A stretch of DNA of 64,000 nt. Source: Noviherbaspirillum aerium (lineage in GTDB: Bacteria > Pseudomonadota > Gammaproteobacteria > Burkholderiales > Burkholderiaceae_D). A program made the translations under genes and the position numbers. This document shows, piece after piece, positions 26,139 to 37,533 of the stretch. The stretch's first letter is position 1; every line of letters begins with the position of its first letter. The notes beneath the pieces were generated by a model. That model saw only the letters and a list, made by a program, of their open reading frames with translations. It had not been told where the DNA came from and did no database searches. Where the stretch lies: assembly GCF_008929045.1 (NCBI RefSeq), contig NZ_VFAH01000005.1, positions 1 through 64,000 of the forward strand. Reading direction: 5' to 3'.

Positions 26139-26171
26139 GGGCATTCTCCTTATGCATCCTCGTTCTCGATG

Positions 26172-26552
26172 TTATCCAGACTGCATCAATACCCGGTTTG
26201 TTCCTTTGTTTGCCGCCAATAGCGCCGTCGGAGATCTTTCCGCCTGGATGCCATGCAGGGGCAGCTGCTTGTCCGCCGGAATCCGGCCTTCGGCCATCAG
26301 TGACATGTAGCGCAGGCAGCAGACGCGCAGGAAGGACGTGAAATTGTCGACCTCGCCGCGGTAGGCCACCAGTTCATCGTAGAGCTTGGAGATCAACCGC
26401 GTCGTCGTCAGCCCGTCGCGCGCGGCGATTTCATCAAGCGCTTGCCAGAAAAGATTTTCCAGCTTGATGGAAGTGACGGCCCCGTGCAGGCGGATCGAAC
26501 GGGCACGGCATTCGTAAAGATGCGGGTCGGCCTTGACGAAGATTTCACACAT
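26172..26552 (-). CDS. Ribbon-helix-helix domain protein
   Basis: The 126-residue protein has an N-terminal to central RHH_4-type fold: RSIRLHGAVTSIKLENLFW as the beta strand and first helix, and TTTRLISKLYDEL as the second. This family is thought to bind DNA or to be a small regulator. The C-terminal 35 residues look disordered. It is likely cotranscribed with the cupin gene downstream. Confidence 0.7.
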   Translation of the reverse strand: MCEIFVKADPHLYECRARSIRLHGAVTSIKLENLFWQALDEIAARDGLTTTRLISKLYDELVAYRGEVDNFTSFLRVCCLRYMSLMAEGRIPADKQLPLHGIQAERSPTALLAANKGTNRVLMQSG

Positions 26553-26639
26553 GACGGCTCCTCATGAGGGAAGGCGCGGGACCGTGCGCAAGCGCATCGC
26601 AGATGCGTCATGCATGCGGCAGGCCCGCGGAGCCCATTG

Positions 26640-27221
26640 TTATAGCACGATCTGCGTCCCCAGCAGTTTGAGGAACTGCGCAATCCATGCCGGATGCGCC
26701 GGCCATGCGGGCGCGGTGACAAGGTTGCCGTCGGTGACTGCGGCAGTCACTTCGATCTCCGCATACTGTCCGCCGCCGAGTTCGACTTCGGGACGGCAGG
26801 CAGGATAGGCGGAACAGCGCTTGCCGTGCAGCACGCCGGCCGCGGCCAGGATCTGCGCGCCATGGCAGATGGCGGCGATCGGCTTGTCCGCCTTGGCGAA
26901 ATGCCGCACGCTCTCCAGCAGCGTGGCGTTGAGCCGCAGGTACTCGGGCGCGCGACCGCCGGGGATCAGCAGCGCATCGTAATCCTGCGGATTGATGGCA
27001 TCGAAATCATGCGTCAGCGTGAAGCGATGGCCCGGCTTCTCGGAATAAGTCTGGTGGCCTTCGAAGTCGTGGATGGCGGTGGTGATGAACTCGCCGGCTT
27101 TCTTGCCGGGGCAGACCGCATGCACCTGGTGTCCGACCGCAAGCAGTGCCTGGAAGGGCACCATGATTTCATAGTCTTCGCCGAAGTCGCCGACGGGCAT
27201 CAGTATGGTTTTCGCAGCCAT
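26640..27221 (-). CDS. DJ-1/PfpI-family protein
   Basis: The 193-residue protein from ATG 27221 ([12 protein letters not shown]) has the nucleophile elbow Cys in [14 protein letters not shown] and an acid Glu in the N-terminal part (FGEDYE). The family includes cysteine peptidases, chaperones and glyoxalases (protein deglycases). Specific activity cannot be told. It is the first gene of the minus-strand trio with the RHH and cupin genes. Confidence 0.82.
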   Translation of the reverse strand: MAAKTILMPVGDFGEDYEIMVPFQALLAVGHQVHAVCPGKKAGEFITTAIHDFEGHQTYSEKPGHRFTLTHDFDAINPQDYDALLIPGGRAPEYLRLNATLLESVRHFAKADKPIAAICHGAQILAAAGVLHGKRCSAYPACRPEVELGGGQYAEIEVTAAVTDGNLVTAPAWPAHPAWIAQFLKLLGTQIVL

Positions 27222-27983
27222 GATGGTCTCCTGGTGTGAGCGCGGGAGCACGGGAATATGCGCGCGCGAACCGGCATTGTTCGCCCTGTCGGCATCCGTC
27301 GGGTAATCGCCGGTTACTACATGCCGCGGCGCATCGTTGCCTGAAGGTCGGAGGGGCTTGCATTGCATCAATAGCTTAAAAGTATCGGGTTGCGTCGTGT
27401 TTTGCCGGCTTCTCGTTGGAGCGGGTTACGAGTCAGTGTCGGGTTTGCCCGAATGCGGTGTCCGGCGCGGCGGGGTACAACGTCCACCGGGTAGGCAGCA
27501 AGGTCAAGGTCAGCCGACCCCCACGACGTTCGCGCAAAACGCACCGGGCTGTTACCGCATCGGCAATTGCTCGCACGTATCAGGACATGCTTAATCCGCT
27601 AATTGCCTTTCCGGAAGGAATCACCCTTCAAGTTTTTTTGTATCAATATGCCCGTCACGCAAACTAATTGAGGAAACTCAAGTCACAGTGCACGCGACAC
27701 AGGCAATGTGCCGCCTTCCAGGCTTCGGTAAACCAGTCGGGAAGTCGGCCGTCATCCCGCAGCGTCCTGACAATGAACAATGTTTCTGGCTTGTCAAAGT
27801 TCTTGTCGGCAATTGCCTGCATAATGTACCGGCATCATTGATTTAATTGCGTGCAATATTTCATATAAGAAAGCACGCCGCAGCACTTTGATGATGCATG
27901 ACGGTAATAGGGAAGTCATCGGGGGTTGCCAGACTTCCGTCATATACTAGTGGTTTGTTCGTCCTTCAATTAGATCTATTTTT
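27222..27983. other. Gene-poor gap before the type II secretion operon
   Basis: About 760 bases separate the PfpI gene from gspG. The right half is AT-rich. Apart from one short minus-strand frame (27664-27822) I see no convincing gene. TATACT at 27943-27948 is a possible -10 for the gsp operon, without a good -35. Confidence 0.4.
27664..27822 (-). CDS. Possible 52-residue protein
   Basis: An ATG at 27822 opens 52 codons ending at TAG. The peptide is MQAIADKNFDKPETLFIVRT followed by a region containing RLPDWFTEAWKAAHCLC and a Cys/His-rich end. The mix of charged and aromatic residues looks like real protein. No ribosome site is obvious, and an in-frame TGA lies just upstream. No family recognised. 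Confidence 0.35.
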   Translation of the reverse strand: MQAIADKNFDKPETLFIVRTLRDDGRLPDWFTEAWKAAHCLCRVHCDLSFLN

Positions 27984-28448
27984 ATGCAAAACACCATCTC
28001 CTTCGCTCCGCGTCGTACCCTGTCGCGCGCCGTCAGCCGCGGCTTTACCCTGATCGAAATCATGGTGGTCGTGGTCATCATGGGCATTCTCGCCGCGCTG
28101 GTGGTGCCCAAGCTGATGGGCCGCGCCGATGATGCGCGCATCACCGCGGCGCGGCAGGACATCGCCACCCTGATGTCCGCGCTCAAGCTCTACAAGCTCG
28201 ACAACCAGCGCTATCCATCTACCGAACAAGGATTGCAGGCCCTGATCAGCAAGCCGACCAGCGGTCCGGCCGCCAACGGCTGGAAGAGCGGCGGCTATGT
28301 CGACAAGCTGCCCAACGACCCGTGGGGCAATCCCTATCAGTACCTGTCGCCCGGCGTGAAGGGCGAGATCGACGTCTTTTCCTTCGGCGCCGATGGCCAG
28401 GCCGGCGGTTCCGGCAATGATGCAGACGTAGGTTCGTGGGATCTCTGA
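27984..28448 (+). CDS. gspG: Type II secretion major pseudopilin
   Basis: The 154-residue protein forms the shaft of the periplasmic pseudopilus. A prepilin cleavage site RG/FTLIEIMVVVVIMG lies at about 18-32, with the required Glu5. The C-terminal DPWGNPYQYLSPG and GEIDVFSFGADGQ blocks are the GspG calcium-binding signature. It is the first gene of a twelve-gene T2SS operon. Confidence 0.96.
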   Translation: MQNTISFAPRRTLSRAVSRGFTLIEIMVVVVIMGILAALVVPKLMGRADDARITAARQDIATLMSALKLYKLDNQRYPSTEQGLQALISKPTSGPAANGWKSGGYVDKLPNDPWGNPYQYLSPGVKGEIDVFSFGADGQAGGSGNDADVGSWDL

Positions 28449-28945
28449 TTCATACTTCGCCGACCCTGATCCAGCGTGCGCGCCCGCGTGCCGCACGCGG
28501 CTTTACCCTGCTTGAACTGCTGGTGGTGCTGATCATCGCCGCCTTGCTGATGGGCGTGGTGGCCTTCAACGCCATGCCTGGCGAACGGCAGGCGCTGCAG
28601 AACGAGGCGCAGCGCATTGCGCTGCTGCTGCAGCTGGCGCGCGACGAAGCCATCGTGCGCAACCGCCCGATTGCCTTCGAAGCCGACAACACCCGTTACC
28701 GCTTTCTCATCCGGGAGGAAAACCAGTGGCAGACGCTGGGACAGGACGACCTGCTGCGCGAGCGCGAATTCAGCCGCGCTCCGATCGCGCTGTCGATCGT
28801 TCCCGTACTGTCGGCGGACAACGGTCCGCTGCGCATCGTATTCGGCCGCGAGCCGGTGGACCGGCCCTTCGTGCTGACGCTGGCCATGGGCGACTCCAGC
28901 GTCGCGATACGCGCCGACGGCGTCGGTCACTTCACGGTGGAATGA
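28436..28945 (+). CDS. gspH: Type II secretion minor pseudopilin GspH
   Basis: The 169-residue protein has prepilin cleavage RG/FTLLELLVVLIIAALLMG at about 22-40 and a GspH/FimT-like beta domain. It starts at GTG 28436, 13 bases inside gspG, so translation is coupled. Confidence 0.9.
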   Translation: MGSLIHTSPTLIQRARPRAARGFTLLELLVVLIIAALLMGVVAFNAMPGERQALQNEAQRIALLLQLARDEAIVRNRPIAFEADNTRYRFLIREENQWQTLGQDDLLREREFSRAPIALSIVPVLSADNGPLRIVFGREPVDRPFVLTLAMGDSSVAIRADGVGHFTVE

Positions 28946-28946
28946 G

Positions 28947-29345
28947 ATGCGTATCTCCCGTCCTTCATCACGGTCGCAACAAGGCTTCACCCTGCTCGAG
29001 GTGCTGGTGGCGCTGGTCATCGTCGGCACCGCGCTCGGCGCCAGCCTGCGCGCGGTCGGCAGCCTCACGCAGAACAGCAGCGGCCTGCGCGCGGCGATGA
29101 TGGCGACCTGGTCGGCCGAGAACCGCCTGGCGCAGATCCGCCTCGCGCGCGAATATCCGGCCATCGGCAAGCGCAGTTTCGAATGCTCGCAGGGCGACCT
29201 GAAACTGACCTGCGAAGAAGACGTGCTGACCACGCCGAATCCGTTCTTCCGTCGCGTTGAAGTCAGCGTCTACGACGGCGGCGACACGCAGCGGCGCCTC
29301 ATCAAGCTGGCGCAGATTGTTCCCGATCCGCAGAGGGCGCGATGA
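28947..29345 (+). CDS. gspI: Type II secretion minor pseudopilin GspI
   Basis: The 132-residue protein has prepilin cleavage QG/FTLLEVLVALVIVG and the GspI pattern AENRLAQIRL after the helix. With GspJ and GspK it makes the pseudopilus tip. One base separates it from gspH; it overlaps gspJ by four. Confidence 0.93.
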   Translation: MRISRPSSRSQQGFTLLEVLVALVIVGTALGASLRAVGSLTQNSSGLRAAMMATWSAENRLAQIRLAREYPAIGKRSFECSQGDLKLTCEEDVLTTPNPFFRRVEVSVYDGGDTQRRLIKLAQIVPDPQRAR

Positions 29346-30001
29346 AGACACAGCGCGGATTCACCCTGATCGAACTGCTGGTCTCCATCATGGTGCTGGC
29401 GATCGTTGCCGTGCTCGGCTGGCGCGGCCTCGACAGCATCGTGCGGGCTCGCGTGGCGCTCAATGCCGACCTCGACCAGACGCGCGGCATGCAGCTGGCG
29501 TTCGCGCAGATGCAGAGCGATCTCGACCATATCGCAGTCAAGAAGAATATCGGCAGTCGCTCGGTCCTTTCCTCGCAGGCGGGACGTGTGACGCTGGTGC
29601 GCAGCGTGTACGCCGAGAACCAGCCGACGCGGGTGCAGGTGGTGGCCTATCGCATTCGCGACGGCTTGCTGACGCGGCGCGAATCTCTCGCCACGCGCAA
29701 CCTGCTGGAGCTCGATACCGCATGGCGGGCGATGCTTGCCGATACCGACAACTCGGCGGTGGTCCAGCTGACGACGGATGTGGTGGCCATGCCGGTGCGC
29801 ATCTTCATTCCGGATAACCAGGGATGGCGCCCCGCGGTGGAGAATGCGGCCTCGATGTCCGGGACGCCGGCGGGTACGACCGTACGGGGCCTGCCAAACG
29901 CGCCGCTGACGACCACCGAGCCGACCGGCCTCGAAGTGACGCTGCAGTTGCGGGACCGTCCCGCAGGGCTGGTCAAGGTCTTCCTGGTGGGGGTGGTATG
30001 A
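29342..30001 (+). CDS. gspJ: Type II secretion minor pseudopilin GspJ
   Basis: The 219-residue protein has prepilin cleavage RG/FTLIELLVSIMVLA near the start and a GspJ C-terminal domain (MQLAFAQMQSDLDHI; GLEVTLQLRDR). Start and stop codons overlap both neighbours (ATGA). Confidence 0.93.
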   Translation: MKTQRGFTLIELLVSIMVLAIVAVLGWRGLDSIVRARVALNADLDQTRGMQLAFAQMQSDLDHIAVKKNIGSRSVLSSQAGRVTLVRSVYAENQPTRVQVVAYRIRDGLLTRRESLATRNLLELDTAWRAMLADTDNSAVVQLTTDVVAMPVRIFIPDNQGWRPAVENAASMSGTPAGTTVRGLPNAPLTTTEPTGLEVTLQLRDRPAGLVKVFLVGVV

Positions 30002-31059
30002 ACATGCGCATGCATTCCCGTGAACGCGGCGTCGCAGTGGTCACCGCACTGCTGCTCACGACGCTGGCGATCACCATCGTCGCCAGCCTGTTCTGGCAGC
30101 AGCAGGTGCAGGTGCGCTCGATCGAGAACCAGCGTCTGCAGATGCAGAAGCAGTGGATTCTGCGCGGTGCGATCGACTATGCGAGGCTGATCCTGATGGC
30201 CGACACAAGGAAGGATGTCGACGGTCTCGATGAACCATGGGCGGTTCCGCTGGCGGAAACCCGGCTTGACGATTACGTGGAAAACGGACGTTCGGGGTCG
30301 GATGTGCCGGATGCGGTGCTGTCCGGCGGCATCGAGGATGCGCAGGCGCGCTTCAATCTTGCCGGCATGTGCTGCACGAACAACCAGCCTGATGCCAAGA
30401 AGGTCGCCGCGTTCGCAAGGCTGCTCAGCGCGCTGCAGCTCAATGCGTCGCTGGCGCAGGCGACAGCCAACTACCTGGTATCGTCGCGGGCAGCAGGCAA
30501 TACGGTCGGCACCTTGAACCCCGACCCGGGTAGTGCCGCGAATGGGGGAGGCGGCGCAACGGGGGCGAATCCCGCGGCCGGCGCCGGCGCCAATCCCGGC
30601 GGCCAGATTTCTTCCACCGCAGGGCAGCGTTCATTGAATCTGGTGCATGTTGACGATCTGCTCGCCGTACCCGGTTTTACGCCCGAGATTGTCGAAAAGC
30701 TCAGGCCATACCTGATCGTGCTCGACGATGCCAATACCATCAACATCAACACCGCTTCGGCCGAAGTGATTCATGCAGCCATTGATACACTATCCATTTC
30801 GGATGCCAGGGCAATCGTCATGGCGCGCAGGAATGCCTCGTTTCGCAGCAGCAGTGATGCCGCCTTGGTGGCCGTACTGGGGCAGAAGACGCTGGGCGCC
30901 GGCGCTGGTTTCCAGACGAACTATTTTTTGATTAACGGCAAGGTTCGTCTTAACCGCGCCGGCATGCAGATGCAGGCTCTGATAAACAGGAAGCAGCAAA
31001 GCAACACGCCGGGTGTTGGGCAAGGCAGTTCCCAAGTCATCTGGATTCGCGAATTCTAA
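29998..31059 (+). CDS. gspK: Type II secretion tip pseudopilin GspK
   Basis: The 353-residue protein has a processing site RG/VAVVTALLL with no Glu at position 5, as is normal for GspK, which caps the pseudopilus. A Gly/Ala/Asn-rich insertion (about 180-210) lies in the alpha domain. A helix-hairpin-helix-like part follows (VDDLLAVPGFTPEIVEKLRPY; NINTASAEVIHAAI). ATG 29998 overlaps the gspJ stop. Confidence 0.93.
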   Translation: MNMRMHSRERGVAVVTALLLTTLAITIVASLFWQQQVQVRSIENQRLQMQKQWILRGAIDYARLILMADTRKDVDGLDEPWAVPLAETRLDDYVENGRSGSDVPDAVLSGGIEDAQARFNLAGMCCTNNQPDAKKVAAFARLLSALQLNASLAQATANYLVSSRAAGNTVGTLNPDPGSAANGGGGATGANPAAGAGANPGGQISSTAGQRSLNLVHVDDLLAVPGFTPEIVEKLRPYLIVLDDANTININTASAEVIHAAIDTLSISDARAIVMARRNASFRSSSDAALVAVLGQKTLGAGAGFQTNYFLINGKVRLNRAGMQMQALINRKQQSNTPGVGQGSSQVIWIREF

Positions 31060-31076
31060 AAAGAAAGAGCAGAACA

Positions 31077-32327
31077 TTGAGCACCCTTTACATACGCCTG
31101 CCGTCGCATGCCACTGCCGAAAACCTGCAGCCGGGCATGCCGCTGTACTGCGAATATGCGTCGGCGACCAATAGCGGAGCGCTGGAACGCGAGGGCATGG
31201 CTGCCTTGCCCGACATGCATGAACTGGTGCGCAAGGCGCAGCGCGTCGTGCTGCTGCTGGCGCCGGGCGACGTGACCCTGCTGCGGGTGAAAGTGCCGCC
31301 GCTGTCACCGGGACGGCTGAAGGCCGCGCTGCCCAACCTGGTGGAAGACCAGCTGATGAGCGATCCCGCCGAATGCGTGGTGGTCGCGGACAATACCCGC
31401 AATGAAACCCGCACGGTCGCGGTGGTGCAGCGTTCCTGGCTGGAACTGCTGTCACGCACGCTGGCCACCTTGGGCGCGCGCAGCGTGTCCGCCGTGCCGG
31501 CGCAGCTGTGCCTGCCGGTCCAGGCGGACGCGGTCAGCGCCACCGTGGCGGAACATGGCGGCGACATCGACGTGGCGGTGCGCCTGTCGGAACAGGAGGG
31601 ACTCGGACTGTCGATCGTCGCCGACCAGCCGGAATCGGCCGCGTTCGAAGTGATGCAGTCGCTCGCCATGGTGGTGCCGCAGGCGCCGATCACGCTGTAC
31701 GTGCCGCAGGCGAGGGTGCGCGACTACCAGGATTCGCTGCACATCGCCCCCACCCTGAGCGAACGCATCACGCTGCATGCCGACAACTGGCAGCGCTGGA
31801 TCGGCGTTGCGTCGAAGACCAAGATCGACCTGATGAGCGGACTGGGCGCGGAGGCCGGACCGAAGTTCAACTGGTCGCGCTGGCGCTGGCCGGTGGCGCT
31901 GGCGCTGCTGCTGCTGCTGGTCAACCTGATCGGCCTGAATGTCGACTGGCTGCGCATGAAGCGCGAGGCCGAAGTGCTGCAGGCCGGCATGGTGCAGACC
32001 TATAAATCCGCCTTCCCGAAAGAAACGGTCGTCATCGATCCGCTGGTGCAGCTGCGGCAAAAGCTGGCCGGCGGCCAGCGCCAGGCCGGCCAGCTCGCAC
32101 CCGACGATTTCGTCGCGCTCGCCGCCAGCTTCGGCGAGGCCTGGAGCGGACTGGGGCAGGGCGGCAACGCCATTGCCGGACTCGAATACCGCGACCGCAG
32201 CCTGACCGTGAAATTCAAGCCCGATGCCAATGTGCCGGCCGACCAGCTCAACAGCGCGCTGTCCTCGCGCAACCTGTCGGCGACCCAATCCAGCGCCGGC
32301 GTATGGCAGATCAGGAGCGGAAAATGA
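31077..32327 (+). CDS. gspL: Type II secretion inner-membrane platform protein GspL
   Basis: The 416-residue protein is a bitopic protein: a cytoplasmic actin-like domain (about 1-255) that docks GspE, one membrane helix at about 267-285 (WPVALALLLLLVNLIGLNV), and a ferredoxin-like periplasmic domain. It begins at TTG 31077 behind an AAAGAG site. It overlaps gspM by four bases. Confidence 0.92.
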   Translation: MSTLYIRLPSHATAENLQPGMPLYCEYASATNSGALEREGMAALPDMHELVRKAQRVVLLLAPGDVTLLRVKVPPLSPGRLKAALPNLVEDQLMSDPAECVVVADNTRNETRTVAVVQRSWLELLSRTLATLGARSVSAVPAQLCLPVQADAVSATVAEHGGDIDVAVRLSEQEGLGLSIVADQPESAAFEVMQSLAMVVPQAPITLYVPQARVRDYQDSLHIAPTLSERITLHADNWQRWIGVASKTKIDLMSGLGAEAGPKFNWSRWRWPVALALLLLLVNLIGLNVDWLRMKREAEVLQAGMVQTYKSAFPKETVVIDPLVQLRQKLAGGQRQAGQLAPDDFVALAASFGEAWSGLGQGGNAIAGLEYRDRSLTVKFKPDANVPADQLNSALSSRNLSATQSSAGVWQIRSGK

Positions 32328-32860
32328 ATGCAGCCACCAGCCGCGCAGGCGGCCTGAAACAATCCTTCTCGGCGTTCTGGAATGCGCGCAACAAGCGCGA
32401 GCGCAACATGCTGAGCATTGCCGCCGCCGTGGTCGTGCTCGGCCTGCTGTACGTGCTGCTCATCGATCCCGCGCTCAGCGGACGTGCCGCACTGGAGCGG
32501 CGGCTGCCAGCGCTGCGCCAGCAGTCGGCCGAAGTGCAGGCGCTGGCCAGGGAAGCTTCCAGCTCGGGCGTGGCGGCAGGCGCCAATGCCGATGCCAACA
32601 CGCCGCCACCGCCGCCGATCACCCGCGAGCGCCTGGAGGCCTCGCTGACCGACAAGGGCCTGAAGGCGCAGAGCCTGAGCCTGACCGGCGAGCTGGCGCG
32701 GGTGCAGCTTGCCGGCGTATCCTTCGCCAGCACGGTGGAATGGCTGGCGGAATTGCAGCGCACGGCCAGGGTCGGCGTGGTCGATGCCGTGGTCGAAGCC
32801 CAGGCGCAGCCCGATACCGTCAACGCGACGCTGTCGCTGCGCCAGCAGAAAAGCCAATGA
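32324..32860 (+). CDS. gspM: Type II secretion inner-membrane platform protein GspM
   Basis: The 178-residue protein has one membrane helix at about 28-46 and a small periplasmic domain that pairs with GspL. ATG 32324 is chosen because AGGAG is 7 bases upstream and the ATGA overlap with gspL is typical of the operon. An upstream ATG at 32303 is in frame but lies inside gspL. Confidence 0.9.
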   Translation: MNAATSRAGGLKQSFSAFWNARNKRERNMLSIAAAVVVLGLLYVLLIDPALSGRAALERRLPALRQQSAEVQALAREASSSGVAAGANADANTPPPPPITRERLEASLTDKGLKAQSLSLTGELARVQLAGVSFASTVEWLAELQRTARVGVVDAVVEAQAQPDTVNATLSLRQQKSQ

Positions 32861-32919
32861 AAGGCGCAATGAAAGCCGCAATGAAGGATGCCATGGGCAA
32901 AGCAGGGGAGAAACAATAA
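32857..32919 (+). CDS. Micro-ORF of 20 codons between gspM and gspN
   Basis: An ATG overlapping the gspM stop (ATGA) opens MKGAMKAAMKDAMGKAGEKQ and ends at TAA two bases before the GTG of gspN. The DNA consists of four imperfect 12-base units, each starting with ATG. The peptide would be a basic amphipathic helix. It bridges two genes that would otherwise be 61 bases apart, in an operon where nearly all junctions overlap. It could be a translational coupler, a small accessory peptide or chance. No homologue is known to me. Confidence 0.45.
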   Translation: MKGAMKAAMKDAMGKAGEKQ

Positions 32920-32921
32920 AA

Positions 32922-33695
32922 GTGCGACGCCTCATGATATGGTTAGTGGCCGCGACCGTCACCGTCGCGCTGACCGTGGTGGTGTTCTGCCCGGCATCGT
33001 GGATGAGCTTGCTGCTGGAAAAGCAGACCAACGGCCGGCTGACGCTGGGCGATGCGCAGGGCACGCTGTGGAACGGCTCGGGCTTCATCGGCGGCGCGCC
33101 CGGACCGAACGATCCGGTGACGCCGCTGCTGCCGGGACGGTTCAACTGGCGCCTGTCGCCGCTGGTGCTGCTGGGCCAGGTGGATATTGCATTGGAGAAC
33201 AAGGAAGCGCTGACCCAGCCCGTGCGCATCACCGGCAGCTGGAACCAGTGGCAGGTCACGCCCGGCGGCCTGAAGCTGCCGGCCGAGCGGCTCGCCGGCC
33301 TCGGCGCTCCGCTCAACACCATCCAGCCCTCTGGCCGCATGGTGCTGAACTGGACGCCGCTGCAGGTGGCGCGCAACGGCAATGCGGTCGAAGTCAGCGG
33401 CACGACGACGCTGCAGATGGAGGACATCGCCTCGCGTCTGTCACCGATCAAACCGCTGGGAGCTTACCAACTGATAATGGATTGGCGCGGCCAGCAGGCA
33501 CAGCTGGCCCTGAAAAGCATAAGAGGTCCGCTGCTGCTGAGCGGCACAGGTTCGCTGGCCAATGGAAGACTGCGGTTTTCCGGCAAGGCCGAAGCAGAAG
33601 AAGGGCAGGAAGAACGGCTGGCAAATCTCTTGAATTTGCTGGGACAACGCCGACGAGAAAACGGCAAAGATGTTATCGCGCTAGAGTTCAAATGA
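32922..33695 (+). CDS. gspN: Type II secretion protein GspN
   Basis: The 257-residue protein has an N-terminal signal/anchor helix (about 5-22) and the GspN core (LTLGDAQGTLWNGSG, RFNWRLSP, SGRMVLNW). GTG 32922 follows the micro-ORF stop directly; ATG 32934 is an alternative. GspN is present in only some T2SS and its job is not settled. The end overlaps gspD (ATGA). Confidence 0.9.
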   Translation: MRRLMIWLVAATVTVALTVVVFCPASWMSLLLEKQTNGRLTLGDAQGTLWNGSGFIGGAPGPNDPVTPLLPGRFNWRLSPLVLLGQVDIALENKEALTQPVRITGSWNQWQVTPGGLKLPAERLAGLGAPLNTIQPSGRMVLNWTPLQVARNGNAVEVSGTTTLQMEDIASRLSPIKPLGAYQLIMDWRGQQAQLALKSIRGPLLLSGTGSLANGRLRFSGKAEAEEGQEERLANLLNLLGQRRRENGKDVIALEFK

Positions 33696-36025
33696 AAAAA
33701 AATCGATCAGCAGAAACATTCCGACGGACGGCTAAGATGTCCGCGACCATTACCTCCGGTCTGACGACGGCGCCGTGGCGCCGCATCAGCGCCGCCGCAT
33801 TGTTGCTGTGCGCCATGGCCGGCATGCCGAACGTCAACGCGCAGGACCCGAGCTCCAATCAGGCGACGCTCAACTTCGTCGGCGCCGAGATCGAGTCGGT
33901 GGTCAAGGCGATCGGCCACTACACCCGCACCACCTTCATCATCGATCCGCGCGTCAAGGGCACCATCAACCTGGTGTCGGAAAAGCCGGTCACCAAGCAG
34001 CAGGCGCTGCAGATGCTGGCCTCTTCGCTGCGGCTGCAGGGCTTCGCCATGGTCAGGAGCGACGGCGTCACCAAGGTGGTGCCGGAAGCCGACGCCAAGT
34101 TGCAGGCCGGGCCGATCCAGACCACCGGCGATGTGCGCGGCGACCAGATCGCGACGCAGATCTTCCGCCTCAACTACGAGTCCGCAGCCAACATGGTGCA
34201 GGTGCTGCGTCCGCTGATCTCGCCCAACAACACCATCAACGTCAACCCCGGCAACAACAGCATCGTCATCACCGACTATGCCGACAACCTCAAGCGCCTC
34301 TCGCGCATCATCGCCGCGCTCGACTCGCCGGCCGTGGGCGACCTCGACGTGGTCCCGGTGCGCAATGCGGTCGCCACCGATGTGGCGGTGATGGTCAACC
34401 GCCTGCTGGAGCAGAGCGGTCCGGCCGCCGGCGGCGACGCGGGCCGCGTCTCCGTACTGGCCGATACCCGCACCAATTCCCTGATCGTGCGCGCGCCGTC
34501 GGTGGCGCGCGCCAACCTGGCCAAGTCCCTCATCGCCAAGCTCGATCAGCAAACCTCGCAGCCCGGCAACGTGCACGTGGTCTACCTGCGCAATGCCGAT
34601 GCCGTGCGGCTGGCGCAGACGCTGCGCGCGGTGGTCGCCTCCGACCCGAACGCGCAGGCCAACCTCGGCAATCAGGCCCAACAGCAGCAGCCGCAGCAGC
34701 CGCAGCAGGTTTCACCCGGCTCCCAGACCCAGCTCGGCCAGGGCGCGCTGAACCAGAACACGCAGTCGGCAAACCCCTTGCCGACGGGCGGCGCCGGCGG
34801 CTTCATCCAGGCGGACCCCGCGACGAACGCCCTGATCATCACCGCCAGCGAAGCGGTCTACCGCAACCTGCGCGCCGTGATCGACCAGCTGGATGCGCGC
34901 CGCGCGCAGATCTATGTCGAAACCCTGATCGTCGAAGTCAGCGCCGACCGTGCCGCCGAACTCGGCATCCAGTGGGCCGGCCTGTCGGGCGACGAAACCA
35001 GCAGCTACCGCGTCGGCGGTGCGACCGGCTTCACCACGCAGGGCGGCGGCAACAACCTGATCAGCCAGGCCATCTCGCAGGTCACCTCCGGCAATCCGCT
35101 GCCTCCGGGCAACGGCCTGAATCTCGGCATCTTCCGCCAGGTCGGCGGCTCGCTGACGCTGGGCGTGCTGGCCCGCGCGCTGGAATCCGAAGGCAATGCC
35201 AACATCCTGTCGATGCCCAACCTGATCACGCTCGACAACGAGGAAGCCCGCATCATCGTCGGCCAGAACGTGCCGTTCGTGACCGGTCAGTTCACCACCG
35301 CCGCTTCGGGCGGCGCGGCCGGCGTCAACCCGTTCCAGACCATCGAGCGCAAGGACGTGGGCCTGTCGCTGCGGGTGCGTCCGCAGGTGTCCGAAGGTGG
35401 CACGGTCAAGATGGCCATCTACCAGGAAACCTCGAACATCCAGCCGACCAGCAATGCCTCGGACATCATCACCAACAAGCGTTCGATCGAAACCAACGTG
35501 CTGGTGGACGATGGCCAGATCATCGTGCTCGGCGGCCTGATCGAGGATCGCGTCACCGACGGCGTCGAGCAGGTGCCGGGCCTGGGCAACCTGCCGGTGG
35601 TTGGCAACCTGTTCAAATACCGCAACCGTTCGGGCCGGAAAACCAACCTGATGGTCTTCCTGAAACCGACGGTCCTGCGCAGCAATGAACAAAGCATCAA
35701 TCTCGCCGCGGACCGCTACGACTACATACGGAACGTCCAGGGCAATGCGCAGTCAACCAATCCTCTGCTGCTGCGCGATGTCAGCACCCCGGTCGTGCCG
35801 CCGCTGCAGAACGGCCGCCCGGTAGGCGGCGGCGTGGTCAACGTCGACCCGCGCACGCAGATACCGGCCGGCACCGTGGAGAACCCGCCGCCCTTGTCGC
35901 CCAACCAGGCGCCCCCCGCGCCGCCCCAGCCGGCACCCGCGCCGTCGCAGGGACCGGCACCGGCTCCCTCGCCGGCGCCGGGCTCCGGGCAGCAGCAGGG
36001 CGCCCCCGCAACCAACAGACAGTAG
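33692..36025 (+). CDS. gspD: Type II secretion secretin GspD
   Basis: The 777-residue protein forms the outer-membrane channel. A long basic n-region with a signal peptide ends at about 51 (NVNA). N0 ([19 protein letters not shown]), N1, N2 and N3 domains follow. N3 contains a Gln/Asn-rich disordered insert (about 328-365). The secretin core carries VPFVTGQF and [14 protein letters not shown]. The last 80 residues are a Pro/Ala/Gln tail in place of an obvious pilotin-binding S domain. The frame is open for another 268 codons upstream through gspN, but that part is a shadow. Confidence 0.95.
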   Translation: MKKNRSAETFRRTAKMSATITSGLTTAPWRRISAAALLLCAMAGMPNVNAQDPSSNQATLNFVGAEIESVVKAIGHYTRTTFIIDPRVKGTINLVSEKPVTKQQALQMLASSLRLQGFAMVRSDGVTKVVPEADAKLQAGPIQTTGDVRGDQIATQIFRLNYESAANMVQVLRPLISPNNTINVNPGNNSIVITDYADNLKRLSRIIAALDSPAVGDLDVVPVRNAVATDVAVMVNRLLEQSGPAAGGDAGRVSVLADTRTNSLIVRAPSVARANLAKSLIAKLDQQTSQPGNVHVVYLRNADAVRLAQTLRAVVASDPNAQANLGNQAQQQQPQQPQQVSPGSQTQLGQGALNQNTQSANPLPTGGAGGFIQADPATNALIITASEAVYRNLRAVIDQLDARRAQIYVETLIVEVSADRAAELGIQWAGLSGDETSSYRVGGATGFTTQGGGNNLISQAISQVTSGNPLPPGNGLNLGIFRQVGGSLTLGVLARALESEGNANILSMPNLITLDNEEARIIVGQNVPFVTGQFTTAASGGAAGVNPFQTIERKDVGLSLRVRPQVSEGGTVKMAIYQETSNIQPTSNASDIITNKRSIETNVLVDDGQIIVLGGLIEDRVTDGVEQVPGLGNLPVVGNLFKYRNRSGRKTNLMVFLKPTVLRSNEQSINLAADRYDYIRNVQGNAQSTNPLLLRDVSTPVVPPLQNGRPVGGGVVNVDPRTQIPAGTVENPPPLSPNQAPPAPPQPAPAPSQGPAPAPSPAPGSGQQQGAPATNRQ

Positions 36026-36035
36026 GAATGCAGTA

Positions 36036-37475
<1,440 letters not shown>

Positions 37476-37533
37476 GACCGTGAGCGCCGACATGAACGCA
37501 GCAACGAACGTATTGATGGAAACCTGACCCGAC

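Noticed and set aside
32888-33691. 268-codon open extension upstream of gspD in another frame of gspN
   Set aside because: It reads through gspN and the micro-ORF in the wrong frame with Arg/Gly/Ala-rich shadow composition; gspD has a proper signal peptide from 33692 and gspN has family motifs.
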